DNA of 64,000 bases from Alnus glutinosa (GCF_958979055.1 NC_084891.1:25753501-25817500); one strand, 5' to 3'; positions 38,131 through 49,670 are shown, counted from the first letter of the stretch. The notes: a model not told the origin generated them from the letters alone. Made by a program: numbers and translations.

Positions 38131-38692
38131 TCCAACTATTGAAGAATTTCGTCCCCGCATGGCACAATTGGGAGCACATTCTAATTCTTCAGTACCATTA
38201 AACGTTCTTCTGTTCAGCCGCCACAGATGCTCTGTTGGCAATTATCTCATGTGCCCCATATAACAAAATTTTCGGTCGTGTTTCAGATATTTAGACCTTG
38301 TTGAATGCATACAACAAGGACATGCCTTCACACCCCTGTTAGGCTACCCGGACAAATATGTATATGCCGACAAGTCATTTATTGTCCACATCAACTAAGC
38401 TCGCATATTAAAAATATCATTCTTGGAAGCATCAAATGCGCGTACCCCTACATTCCACAGTTCTTGTAACTCATCTATCAATGGCTGAAGGTATACATCG
38501 ATATCTATACCAGGTGAGCTCAGGCCAGGGATAACCAGTGATAGTATGAAGGACGGTATGTTTCATGCACATCAAATGAGGTAAATTATACAGTACAAGC
38601 AATACGGACCAAGTGTTGTGGGATGTGCTTATGTTCCCAAAATGATTAAATCTATCATATGTTAAACCAAGCCACACGTTCCTACTGTCTAA

Positions 38693-39950
38693 TGATGAGT
38701 GCCAAATATTGTGTATTTGGACCCCTTAATTTGCACTAGTTAGACCTTTAGCCTTGTTATTTTCTAATGTTTTGGTTAGTTTTTGTGTTTTCTGTTTCTG
38801 CAGGACAATAAGAGAGGAATGACAAATTTCATAAGGAAATAGCTGGAAATTCGGAGACCCTGACAAGTCGATCGATCGAACTTAAAATTCGATCGATCGA
38901 ATATTTGCCCGAAGTCGATCGATCGAATTAAAAGTCGATCGATCGAATTTTCCCAGAAACTGCTTTTGCAGAGCGCGCCAGAACGCCCAATCAGAAGCCA
39001 AAAAGCAGTCCTCCCTCTGATTTCCGCTGCAGAACACGCTGGTTTCGTGTTTGTGGTTGTCTCTAGCTGTAGAGGAACCCTAGAGGAGGGTAGATGAGTC
39101 ATTTCTTGCCATGGCTTGCTTCTATAAAAGCCATAGCCCTCCCCTTGTTGAAGAAGAAAGAATGGAGAGTAGGATAGAGCAGAAACTTTGTAGTTAGTTT
39201 TAATTTCGTGCTTATTGTAGTAGTTTATTTTCAGATACTTTCTCTTTGTAGAGCTTTTCTTTCATTTCCATGGTTGTTCATCATTTTCTTGTGGTGTTCT
39301 TAGTCATGGAAGGCTAGTAACCTCAACTAGGGTTGAGGATGAAACCTTTCCATTGATAACACTCACAACCTTGCTGTACCACTTGCACATTTAATGATAT
39401 ATCATTTTAGTTGTTCAAGTTCCATTCATTTAAAGCTTTATCTTTTGCAATGAATGTGGTTAGTGGTGGATAGAGGACATTTTATGTGTTTCAACCGACC
39501 AATACATTGTTTTATCGGTTTGAATGATGATATCCATTGTGATTGAATGATACATTGGATGTTTTGATTTCAATCGGTACTCTTTGTGATTTGTCAATGT
39601 GTTGGATTCATTTAATGGTCCTTGGGTTTATGGTTAACAAACTTGAATAACACCCTAAGCTTAATGTTCTTTGGGTGTTCAAGTGGGAACCAAGAGTGTG
39701 AGTTGTAGGATTTGGTTTGGTGAATTCCTTAACCTTAGTTCATTTTATTTTACATATTTCATTACATCTCTTTCATTTAGTCTTTTGTTCTTGAATCAAG
39801 TCTCAAACCTTTGGAACTAGGTTAAGATGAGGTTGATTAAGCAAGATACCAATATTTGACCATTTCCCTGTGGGATCGACCTCGCACTTGCATAACATTA
39901 TATTGCAAAACGATTCGTGCACTTGCGAGTACTATTTAAAACACACATCA
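38693..39950 (+). mobile_element. Solo LTR of a Ty3/gypsy-like retrotransposon (1258 bp), TSD TCTAA
   Basis: Begins TGATGAGTGCC and ends ACACACATCA, so the ends are TGATG...CATCA. The 5-bp repeat TCTAA flanks it at 38688-38692 and 39951-39955. Removing the LTR and one TCTAA rejoins the TNP2 reading frame (DFML then DSRNVWLG), which confirms the borders. Inside are a cluster of TCGATCGATCGA words (38866-38946), a TATA box (TTCTATAAAAGCC near 39120) and a CCCTGTGGGATCGACCTCG phrase near the end, as seen in plant gypsy LTRs. No internal region remains, so it is the product of LTR-LTR recombination. Confidence 0.9.
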
Positions 39951-41089
39951 TCTAACATAAAATCTGGATGTAAATTGTCGAATGATATCCATGCTTCCCC
40001 GTCGGCCGAATGCCTCAGTACGCCATCTACAGTGTGGCCTTCTGCATGCCACCTCATATAGGGTGCAGTATGTTCCAACATGAAAAGCCTCTGTAGCCGT
40101 GGGATGAGTGGAAACTACCACAACACCCTCACTGAACGTTTTTTCCTCGATGATATGGGCTCACCATCCTCGTCTAGATGATTGTCATCCTTCCACTTAG
40201 ATTCTCCACATACAATATATGAATCTAAGTCCTTATTGTCTTTCTAGAATAACATACAGTTATTACGGCACACCAGAATCTTCTTATACCTGAGCCCATG
40301 TCATTGAGAAACTTCTTTGCTTCATACGTATTACCTGGCAGAGTTTCATCACAAGGAGGCAGCAATTGATTCATAAACTCAAGAATATCTGAGAAAATTT
40401 TGTTACTAATACCTCCAACGCACTTCAAGTTGTACATGTGTACAGTAGCATTCAATTTACTATGCTTGGTACCTGGGTAAAGTGGCTTCTCGGCAATCCT
40501 TAGCAATTCGTAGTACTTTAATGCGTCCCATCCAGTAGCTCCTTCACTAACTGTCTGCGGCTGCCTATTGACGTCTTCCTTAACATCGTGCATGTCGAAG
40601 GCATCACTTAACATGACATGCATGTCGCCACCATATTCTGTGCCTTCACCCTGTTCTGTGCTTCCAGCCGTCGCATCTGTGACCACAGGATTCGAATACC
40701 GACCAGGAACAGGTCCACTAATCCTTCTCACACCGTTCATATACCACAAAATGTATCCCGAGGTCATTCCCCTTCCCTTTGTCAGGTGGGCAAGAACGTA
40801 ATCTTGGGGTAGCGCTGGTTATTTCGACAGGACTTACATGGACAGTAAATTTTACCATTGGCGGTCGTACAGTTACTAATGGCAAATGCTACAAACGCTT
40901 TACACACGTCATTATACTGTGTTGTACCCCTACATGCTGACATCCAAGACTTGTCCATATTTCTCTGTATGTGAATTAACAAACCGAAACAAATTAAGAT
41001 TTTTAATTTGAGCAATTAAAATGCTTAAATTTATTAAAGTAAAAAACTTATAAAAATAAAAAAAATAAAAAAAATAAAAAAAAGAAAAG

Positions 41090-41770
41090 AAAAAAAAGAT
41101 GGCCGTCGCTATTGTTTAAATTAATGTTTGTTTTAAACTATTGATTCCGCATATTATTTTAAATATGCATGGTCCACGCGGTTTAATTTTTTTTTTCTCG
41201 AAGATAGTAAAATTCATCTATATTCATAGCACCTTAAAATTTTTAGAACCTTCTCACATCAACAATTAAACTTATAAAAAAAAAAAAAAAAGTAAGAACG
41301 TGGCCGATTAAAGTGTTCGAATTTGGCGTTTGTTTTAAACTATGGATTCAACATATTATTTTAAATATGCATGATCCTGTCAGTTTTTTTTTCGAAGACA
41401 GTAAAATTCATCTATATTCATATCATCTTAAAATTTTTAGAACCTTTTCACATCAACAATTAAACTTTTTTTTTTAGAAAAAAAGAAAAAGGGGTAAAAA
41501 CGTGGCCAATTAAAGTGTTTGAATTTGGCGTTTGTTTTAAACTGTAGTTTCCGTATATTGTTTTTATATATGCATATGTGGATTTTTTTTTCTTCTAAAT
41601 ATACCAAATTCTTCTTATAAATCTGTAATCTTCTCACATCAACAGTTAAAGTTAAAAATGAAAGAGAAAAACATATTCGTCGCTATTGGTTATTTATGAC
41701 ATTTGTTTTAAATTTTTTATTACAAATATTATTGTAATTGGTGGACGGTGAAAAATTTGTTTAAAATTTG
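41090..41770. repeat. Tandem repeat of about 202 bp upstream of TNP2
   Basis: Units anchored on GTTTGTTTTAAAC at 41126, 41328 and 41530 (period 202), with a decayed fourth near 41700. Each carries TTTTAAATATGCATG or a variant, CATCTATATTCATA and ACCTTCTCACATCAACA. It lies just 5' of the transposase start on the minus strand, in the promoter-side region of the CACTA element. No ORF. Confidence 0.75.
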
Positions 41771-42545
41771 GTTCCCAAAAAACAACACAATTTATATATA
41801 TTAGTAGCGCAACCTTTTTTTTTTAATTAAAATTTATATATATTCATAATAGAAATTATTGATTACAATTTTCAATTTTAATTTTAGTTTGTCATTGCTG
41901 GTTACGAACATATTTTTATAAAGTTAAAATGTTGGCGAATTTGTTTTTTTTCCCAAAATTCATAATAGCACCCCAAATTCACAATAACACACTAAAATAT
42001 ATCACAAATCTTCTCATATCAACAATTAACCCCCCCCCCCCCCCCAAAAAAAAAAAAAACAACACAGAAAATGATAGTAACATAGTAACAAAAAAAAAAA
42101 AAAATCACGTTAAAATATTACAACATCTACATAATGACCAACCCCAGCAAACACAACAAAAATCAGTAACATTGCATGAAAAAAAAAAATTTGAGAAAAA
42201 AAGTCTACAAGTATATATTCTATATTTCCATGTACCGAAAAAGAAAAAAAATTATAAAAATATCAAAACAAATACATTAAAATATACCAAGTTCATTATA
42301 ACAAAAAAATCAAGACAAAAATATAGAAATTACTCACAGTGTATTGTAGTGTAAGGATGGTTGCTTGTGTGTGTACCTCCATTTTTGGAGAAAAAAAAAA
42401 TCGTTAAAACTGTGTAAACCGAGAAAGAGGGGGAATTGAGCTGAGAGAGAGTGAGAGAAAACACTAATAGGGGCTGTGTCGTCAGCCGGAGGTGGTTGCT
42501 GGATGGTAGGCCTTTTAGGTTAGAGAGAGAGCAGGAGAAATAGAG

Positions 42546-42549
<4 letters not shown>

Positions 42550-42587
<38 letters not shown>

Positions 42588-42672
42588 GAGTAAGAGTGAG
42601 AGGGAGTGGACGGTGGAGATGGTCGCCGGAGGGGAGGTCGAACGCGCGGTGGTGGTGGGAGGGGGACAGTTG

Positions 42673-42721
<49 letters not shown>
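42550..42721. repeat. Two (GA)n microsatellites
   Basis: (GA)n runs at about 42550-42582 and 42678-42721, separated by GC-rich sequence with GGTGGTGG words. The open frames crossing them on either strand are low complexity and are not considered genes. Confidence 0.7.
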
Positions 42722-42725
<4 letters not shown>

Positions 42726-42849
42726 GTAGCTACCCATTTAAAATATCTTATTTTTTGAATTACTTTTTTTTCAAAATTTTAATTATTATTATTAATTTTT
42801 TTTTTAAGGTAGGTGGTGCGCGTAGAATTGTCCTGCGCAGCGTGCCTGG

Positions 42850-42945
42850 CCCAATATTTGCCACGTGGCGAATGGGCGACATGCCCATTGTATGACGTGG
42901 GAGTAAACACATGGCTATTGTGCCACGTGTTATTTAACCACGTCA
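42850..42945. repeat. Internal cluster of ACGTG words
   Basis: GCCACGTGGCG, ATGACGTGGG, GCCACGTGTT and CCACGTC occur within 100 bp, the same vocabulary as the two subterminal arrays. It is either part of the TNP2 promoter region or the relic of an end of another CACTA copy. Confidence 0.55.
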
Positions 42946-44204
42946 ATCATTGTATAATATTTTATATAAATTTAAAATACTTTATATATATTGTATTTGT
43001 AATACACAAATACAAGCCCTAACTCTAAAATTAAACCCTAAACCCTAACCCTAAGTATATTTACTATACATAGCACTAAACTATGGTACATTAGAATTCA
43101 ATAAATTAAATATACCTAGAAAAAGTATGTATGTTGAAATATATAAAGTAATATAAATTTTTTAACATGAATAATTTAAAAATGTATATATATAGTACAC
43201 AAAAGTGTCATTTAGCCACGTCACTCACTGTACTTATAATATTTTATATAAATTTAAAATACTTTATATATATATATATATTGTATTTGTAATACACAAA
43301 TACAAACCTTAATCGTAAGTGTAAGTGTATATACTATACATAGTACTAAACCCTAAGCCCTAAAACATAAACTCTAACCCTAAAACTAAACCCTAAACCC
43401 TAACTCTAAGTATATATACTATATATAGCACTAAACTAGGGTACGTTAGAATTCAATAAATTAAATATACCTAAAAAAAGTATATATGTTGAAATATATA
43501 AAATGATATAAATTTTTTAATATGAATAATTTAAAAATGTATATATATAGTACACAAAAGTGTCATTTAGCCACGTCACTCACTGTACGTATAATATTTT
43601 ATATAAATTTAAAATACTTTATATATATATTGTATTTGTAATACACAAATACAAACCCTAACCGTAAGTATATATACTATACATAGTACTAAACCCTAAG
43701 CCCTAAAACATAAACCCTAACTCTAAGTATATATACTATATATAGCACTAAACTAGGGTACGCTAGAGTTCAAAAATTAAATATACCCAAAAAAAGTATA
43801 TATGTTGAAATATATAAAGTAATATAAATTATTTAACGTGACTAATTTAAATATATATATATATATATAGTACACAAAAGTAAACTCTAACTATATATAC
43901 GTATGCATACTATATATAGCACAAATATAAGGTTAGGGTATATAAATATTATATGTACAACATTATGTATATATGTCAATTAATTGGAAGTTAATTGGCA
44001 TATATTTTTTGAAGTATTTAAATAGTATACAAATGTAAACTCTAATCCTATAGTATATATACTATATATAGTATTAAACTAGGATTAGAGTTCAATAAAT
44101 AAAATATACTCATAAAAGTATATATGTTGAATTAATTAAGTAGTATTAATTTGTTAAAGTATAAAGTTGATATATATATATATATATATAGTACAAATCT
44201 AGGG
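42930..44204. repeat. Degenerate tandem repeat of about 290-360 bp carrying telomere-like AAACCCTAA boxes
   Basis: Successive units share ACACAAAAGTGTCATTTAGC, TATTTTATATAAATTTAAAA, TTGTATTTGTAATACACAAA, blocks of CCCTAAACCCTAA, and a TATACTATATATAG segment. Clear copies begin near 42930, 43213 and 43568, with decayed ones from 43870. The same vocabulary resumes after the hAT insertion (52639-52735, 53650-53760, 54330-54490), showing that one array was split by later insertions. No coding potential. Confidence 0.75.
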
Positions 44205-46516
44205 TTAGGGTAAGGGGCGAAACCAGGAATTAGTTTGTGGGGGGGCCGAACCTAAATAAATAAATAAATATATATAGTCCAATGTGCGCCCGCTTGTAAA
44301 ATTATAATAAAAAAAAAAACAAGTCCTAATAAACAGTTAAACTTAACTTCATAGTAAACCATAAGTTATAACTGTATACAAAAGTTACATGTCTATAAAA
44401 TCATACTTAAAAATAACTTTTCTTCCGAATACAAAAGTGTTCTAGTTTGCTATAGACATGTACAAAAAAAAAATCCAAAAAAGAACTTCATATCTCCTTC
44501 GAATTGTGCTCAACGTCGACGGTCTTTCATGGAATAAAACTCATCCATTATCATCTCTGTAGTGAAATCCTTAGCAATTTCTTTCTCGATATAAACTACC
44601 AAATTATCTGCTAGAAACTCATCTTCCATTCTACTACGTAATCTAGTTTTTACAAGTTTCATGGCAGAAAATGATCGTTCAATAGTAGCGGTAGAAACAG
44701 GGAGAGTCAACACTAGACGAATCAACCTGTCAATCAAATTATAAATCTTCGATTTTCCTAAAATTGCTAATCCCCTGCACAACTCAGATAAAGTGGACAT
44801 ATTCTGAAAATCTGAATGTTTTGGCATACAAGCTTATAATGATCCAATTGAAATCTCAAAATGATTTTCTTTTGCTCGGTAAAATCTCGAGGATAGAACT
44901 TCTCAACTAAGCTGCATACATCATCGATCTTAAATGATTTGTATGCATCTTGAGGGCTTAAAGCGGCACTAAGACGAAGAAGTTCCACTGCATGCTCACT
45001 AAATCTATTATCTAGTTCTTGCAATTGGAAGTCTATTGCAGCAATAAATACATCAATTATAAAATGATGCTCAATTGTCATGAAAGATTCTTCATTTTGG
45101 CGACATGATCTACCTCGAGCTCTAGTGTAACGAGCATTCATATCAGGAACATCAATTTCATTTTTTTCACAAAATGATTTAACAGTATCAAGGAAATGCT
45201 CACACTTTTCATTTCTCAAATTCTGAAGAAGTGATTTTGTAGTTGAAACTAATTTCATGGCATTTAAAATGTCTTGAGAATTTTGTTGCAAAGCTCGACA
45301 AAGACAATTAGTAAATCCCATAATCTTTTTCATCAAATGCAATATCAAAACAAATTCAAATGATGTTAATACCATATAAGCCGCTTCAGAATCACCGCGC
45401 TGAGAATAGTTGGTTCCCTCCTTTGAGATAGTTTCGAGAACTGAACAAGTAGTATGAAACATTCTTATCAAGCTACAAACAGAATTAAAATGAGAAGACC
45501 ATCGAGTATCTCCAGGTCATTGCAAAGTACCAATTTGGTTGGCCCCCCTTCCAGTCTCAATTTCATTAGAAGCAATCATACTTTCAATCTCAGCAACTTG
45601 AGCAGATTGCAATTCATCATTGCGTTTTGAAGAACCAACAACAATGTTGATAATAAAATTCAAATTCTCAAAGAATTGATGAACAGATTTTGCTTCTCTA
45701 GATGCTGCAACCAAAGCTAATTGTAGCTTATGAGCAAAGCAATGCACATAATATGCATATGGACATTCTCTAAGAAATAAAACTTGTAGCCCATTCCATT
45801 CTCCACGCATATTACTACCTTCATCATATCCCTGACCACGAATATTCTGAATTTTGAGGTCGTTACAAGAAAGGACATCACATATCTTCTTTTTTAAAGT
45901 TAATGCAGTAGTATCTTTGACATGGACAATATGAAAGAATCTCTCTCGAATAAAACCATATTTATCAACAAATCTCAAAATGATTTCCATTTGCTCCCTT
46001 TTTGACTCATCCCGAGCTTCATCAACAAGAATGCAAAATTTAGCATCCCCAATTTCTTTGCGAATCACATCTCGTACTTTAGTTGCAAAGATATGCAAAA
46101 TTTCTTTTTGAATTTGAGGTGATGTATATTTGGCATTCCGTGGAGCATTTGTCAACACAACTCCATCAACTTTATCATTAAAAGTTGCAAAAAACTTTAT
46201 CAATTCAATGAAGTTACCTTGATTTTTTGAGTCAGAGCTTTCATCATGACCTCTGAATGCACATGGTTGAAATGCTAGCCATCAAACACTATCTATTGAG
46301 GTTTTCAGCCGCAATCGATTATTCTCTATTTCTTGTGATGATTGTTTTTCAATCAACTTCCCAATATGCAGTGAATAATTCTTAAGATCTTCACAACATT
46401 TCACAGCAATTTTATGTGGTGAATTTGGATCTGTCCCCACATGCCCCATTAAAGGACAATTCATTCCATCGTTCACCTTTTTCCAATTCTTAAAACCTTT
46501 CACTGTAAATGTATCT

Positions 46517-47032
46517 TGTTGGGGATAAATCCCACTCAACCCGATCCAAAGAGAAGATTCAAAAGTCAAATAGGTCCAAACAGATAAGAATAATGATCAT
46601 ATCAGAGGTCTAAGAAGATATCAGATCAGAAGTCTAAGAAGATGTCAGATCAGAAGTCTAAGAAGATATCAGATTGGAAGTCGTCTAAGAAGATATCAGA
46701 TTGGAAGTCTAAGAAGGTATCCAATTAGAAGTCTAGTAAAGGATTGAAGTCCAATTAGAACTCGGACAGCAGTTCTAAATCAACAAGGAGCAGGAGTCCT
46801 AATCCAGGTTTGACTCCACCTCTATGCCTATAAATAGGCCCATACCCCAGGTATAAACTAAGTCTCAATTTTTATGCATAGAGCATTATTTCTCTCACAG
46901 AAGCTAACTTAGGCATCGGAGCGGGACCCCCGGAAGGGTCCCTAGGTTTTGTTGTTTTGCAGAGTTATTAAGAAGCGTGAAGAACATCAAAGGAACGTGC
47001 AGATTCACACCATACCGGAAACTGTACCAACA
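46517..47032 (+). repeat. 5' LTR, copy 1
   Basis: Contains short tandem repeats of a GTCTAAGAAGATATCAGAT motif (46608-46740), a TATA box TATAAATA at 46829-46836, and near the 3' end a strong hairpin GGGACCC-CCGGAA-GGGTCCC after GCATCGGAGC. Transcription should start about 30 bp after the TATA box. Confidence 0.93.
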
Positions 47033-47035
47033 GTT

Positions 47036-47044
47036 TGGCGCCGT
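47036..47044 (+). promoter_or_regulatory. Primer-binding site (tRNA-Asp type)
   Basis: TGGCGCCGT, three bases after the 5' LTR, is complementary to the 3' terminal nine nucleotides (including CCA) of plant tRNA-Asp. The following CTGTGGGAA matches less well. The same site occurs at 59887-59895 in copy 2. Confidence 0.75.
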
Positions 47045-47094
47045 CTGTGGGAAACGATTATTCGTTCCTCATAAAAAAAAAAAGAAGATCCAGC

Positions 47095-48582
47095 ATGGTG
47101 ATGAACACACGTTCCGGAAGCCAGACCAATCGACAGCCCGTGGCCCCACAGGAACCGGCTATTCAGAATAATTTGCAGCCTCCACCGAACCCTCCCCCGG
47201 GGGGTGGAGATCAAGATCGCATAGCAGCGTTGGAAGCCCAGATTGAAGACTTAAATGCAGAATTGTTACGCATGAGGACGAGACAGCCCAATCCCGAGAT
47301 GAACAGGGATGAGCGTGAGGAAGAAGATCACAATAGCAACATTAATCCTCGGAGGGAGGATGACCGTCAAGGAAATCTGAGCAGAATTATTGCCGAGCTG
47401 GAGAGAAGGTGCACGGACATGGAGATGGAAAGAAAGGACAAAGGCAGATCCGTAATGGTGGACAAGCTCCTAATGGGTACAGACTCACCCTTCACCAGAC
47501 GGGTGGCAGACTATCAGCTTCCCGATAAGTTTAAGGTACCCCAAATTCTAAGTTATGCAGGAGACAGAGATCCCTTGGATCACCTAGAGAATTTCAAAGC
47601 TCATCTAGACCTTCACGGGACACCCGATGAAGTAGCATGTCGGGCCTTCCCTCTTACTCTTTCGGGGAATGCCCGAGACTGGTTCAGGAAGCTGCCCCCG
47701 AATTCTGTTGATCAGTTCAAGGAATTGTCCAAGATATTCCTAACGGAGTTCTTGGCTTTCCGGACAAGGAAGAAGCCTTCGGGATATTTGCTATCATTGC
47801 ACCAGCAAGGCAATGAGAGTCTTAAGGAGTTTATGGCTCGGTTCAACCGAGAGAAGGCTACGGTCGAAGATCCGACCGAGGATATGATTTTTGCTGCCAT
47901 TTATCAGGGAATTTCACCCGAGGAGCCTTTGATGAAGAAGTTGATCCGGAAGCAACCGAGTACCTTGCAGGGCCTCATGGATAAGGTAGAAGAATTCATC
48001 AATCAGGAAGAGACGCTGAAGTCTATGGCCAGTTCTAGACTACCCCGAGAGACAGCCCCAGAAAAGAAAAGGAAAGAACTCAAGAAAGCTGATTGGGAAG
48101 AGCAGAGGCAGGTAAAGAAGTTCAAAGATTACAACTTTACACCTCTCAATGCCGAGATATCAGAAGTCCTCATGGAGATCAAGAGAGATCCGGCGTTTCG
48201 GGAACCACAAAAGATACCAGGTGATCCTCCTTATAAGAATGCAGGGAAGTATTGTGATTTCCATAAACAAGCAGGTCATTACACCGAGGGGTGCGTAACC
48301 CTAAGGTTGTTAATAGAAGAATTCATAAAGAATGGCAAGCTAGTTCGGTTCTTGGGAGAGCGACGGAACCATCCAGGAAATAACAGGCCTCGGAATCATC
48401 AGGACTATCAGCCCCGAGATCAACAGCCACGGGATTATTATCCCCGAGACCGTCCTCAGCTAGACGAAAGGCCTCAAGAGAATGCTCCCCGAGATGACAT
48501 AGAAAGAAGAGAGGACCGAAGAAGCAGAAGCCCACAGCATAGAGAGCCGAGGCAACAACAGTATCTGCCCGTGATCCCATAA
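47095..48582 (+). CDS. gag: Gag protein of the TR-GAG element, copy 1
   Basis: 495 residues from ATG 47095 (MVMNTRSGSQTNRQP); the open frame extends upstream to the primer-binding site without another ATG. Residues about 35-75 are a coiled-coil-like region (RIAALEAQIEDLNAELLRM). The retrotrans_gag core spans roughly 145-290 (LPDKFKVPQILSYAG, LTLSGNARDWFRKLP, FLTEFLAFRTRKKPSGYLLS, FMARFNREKATVEDP). About residues 385-400 carry the CDFHKQAGHYTEGC zinc-knuckle-like motif of plant gypsy Gag. The C-terminus is Arg/Pro/Asp/Gln-rich and probably binds RNA. It stops at TAA 48580-48582 with no protease or RT downstream. The predicted function is to form virus-like particles that package the element RNA. 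The identical ORF is present in copy 2. Confidence 0.93.
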   Translation: MVMNTRSGSQTNRQPVAPQEPAIQNNLQPPPNPPPGGGDQDRIAALEAQIEDLNAELLRMRTRQPNPEMNRDEREEEDHNSNINPRREDDRQGNLSRIIAELERRCTDMEMERKDKGRSVMVDKLLMGTDSPFTRRVADYQLPDKFKVPQILSYAGDRDPLDHLENFKAHLDLHGTPDEVACRAFPLTLSGNARDWFRKLPPNSVDQFKELSKIFLTEFLAFRTRKKPSGYLLSLHQQGNESLKEFMARFNREKATVEDPTEDMIFAAIYQGISPEEPLMKKLIRKQPSTLQGLMDKVEEFINQEETLKSMASSRLPRETAPEKKRKELKKADWEEQRQVKKFKDYNFTPLNAEISEVLMEIKRDPAFREPQKIPGDPPYKNAGKYCDFHKQAGHYTEGCVTLRLLIEEFIKNGKLVRFLGERRNHPGNNRPRNHQDYQPRDQQPRDYYPRDRPQLDERPQENAPRDDIERREDRRSRSPQHREPRQQQYLPVIP

Positions 48583-48798
48583 AAAGGACTCTCGGGAATT
48601 TCAGGCTTGCTTTTATTTTTTAGTATTTATATTTGCAAAGAACTAGAATTTTATTTTTAATTCAGACTAGACAGAAAATTCCCCAGATTTTGGGAATAAG
48701 TATTTTCAGAATAAATGAATAAAGCTGACTTAAGCATCGGAGTGTTCCCGGTCTAAGGACCAGGAACCCGTTGATGTTGTTTCTTTTGCAGGGAAAAA

Positions 48799-49670
48799 CT
48801 CTCGGATCAGTCCTAGCCGAGAGTCTCGGATCAGTTCTAGCCGAGATCAAGAAGAAAGGGGGGTCGTCTCGGATCAGTCCCAGCCGAGAGTCTCGGATCA
48901 GTCCTAGCCGAGATCAAGAAGAAAGGGGGGTCGTCTCGGATCAGTCCCAGCCGAGAGTCTCGGATCAGTCCTAGCCGAGATCAAGAAGAAAGGGGGGTCG
49001 TCTCGGATCAGTCCTAGCTGAGACCAAAACTTCTCGGATCAGTCCTAGCCGAGAAGGAGCCTCTCGGATCAGTCCTAGCCGAGAGCAAGAACAACTTCTC
49101 GGATCAGTCCTAGCCGAGAAGGAGCCTCTCGGATCAGTCCTAGCCGAGAGCAAGAAAAACTTCTCGGATCAGTCCTTGCCGAGAAGGAGCCTCTCGGATC
49201 AGTCCTAGCCGAGAGCAAGAACAACTTCTCGGATCAGTCCTTGCCGAGAAGGAGCCTCTCGGATCAGTCCTAGCCGAGAGCAAGAACAACTTCTCGGATC
49301 AGTCCTTGCCGAGAAGGAGCCTCTCGGATCAGTCCTAGCCGAGAGCAAGAACAACTTCTCGGATCAGTCCTTGCCGAGAAGGAGCCTCTCGGATCAGTCC
49401 TAGCCGAGAGCAAGAACAACTTCTCGGATCAGTCCTTGCCGAGAAGGAGCCTCTCGGATCAGTCCTAGCCGAGAGCAAGAACAACTTCTCGGATCAGTCC
49501 TTGCCGAGAAGGAGCCTCTCGGATCAGTCCTAGCCGAGAGCAAGAACAACTTCTCGGATCAGTCCTTGCCGAGAAGGAGCCTCTCGGATCAGTCCTAGCC
49601 GAGAGCAAGAACAACTTCTCGGATCAGTCCTTGCCGAGAAGGAGCCTCTCGGATCAATCCTAGCCGAGAG
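48799..49670 (+). repeat. Array of 27 hairpin units, copy 1
   Basis: 27 units of the form nCTCGG-ATCAGTCCTAG-CCGAGn. The first seven are irregular, with ATCAAGAAGAAAGGGGGGTC spacers. Later units alternate in a 65-bp higher-order repeat of two hairpins: TTCTCGG...CCGAGAA with an 11-nt loop ending TTG, then CTCTCGG...CCGAGAG with a loop ending TAG. The 65-bp period is not a multiple of three and no long ORF runs through it, so the constraint is on nucleic acid and not on a peptide repeat. Confidence 0.95.

Larger units (their letters stand above)
37300..40958 (-). pseudogene. TNP2-type CACTA transposase, multiply disrupted
   Basis: Starts at ATG 40958 with MDKSWMSACRG, the Transpos_assoc zinc motif continuing GKIYCPCKSC. 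The transposase_21 core follows (HMYNLKCVGGISNKIF, LPGNTYEAKKFLNDMG, then beyond the solo LTR VWLGLTYDRFNHFGN and YNLPHLMCMKHT). The C-terminal DUF4216 portion is at 37640-37300 (FKIDDYG, EPYVLTSQVNQVFYIEDE, NPDWV), ending in TGA. Damage: a frameshift near 40808 in a C-run, another near 40285 in the YKKILVCRNNC region followed by an in-frame TAG, the solo LTR at 38693-39950, further stops in 38150-38470, and replacement of the segment between the core and DUF4216 by unrelated DNA (37660-38130). It cannot encode an active transposase. Confidence 0.8.

Noticed and set aside
42330-42737. 135-codon Ser/Leu-rich frame on the minus strand
   Set aside because: It is created by two (GA)n microsatellites; low complexity with no conserved domain.
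47035-47094. Gag extension upstream of ATG 47095
   Set aside because: The extension starts at a TTG inside the primer-binding site and has no ATG; the first ATG in frame is 47095 (59946 in copy 2).
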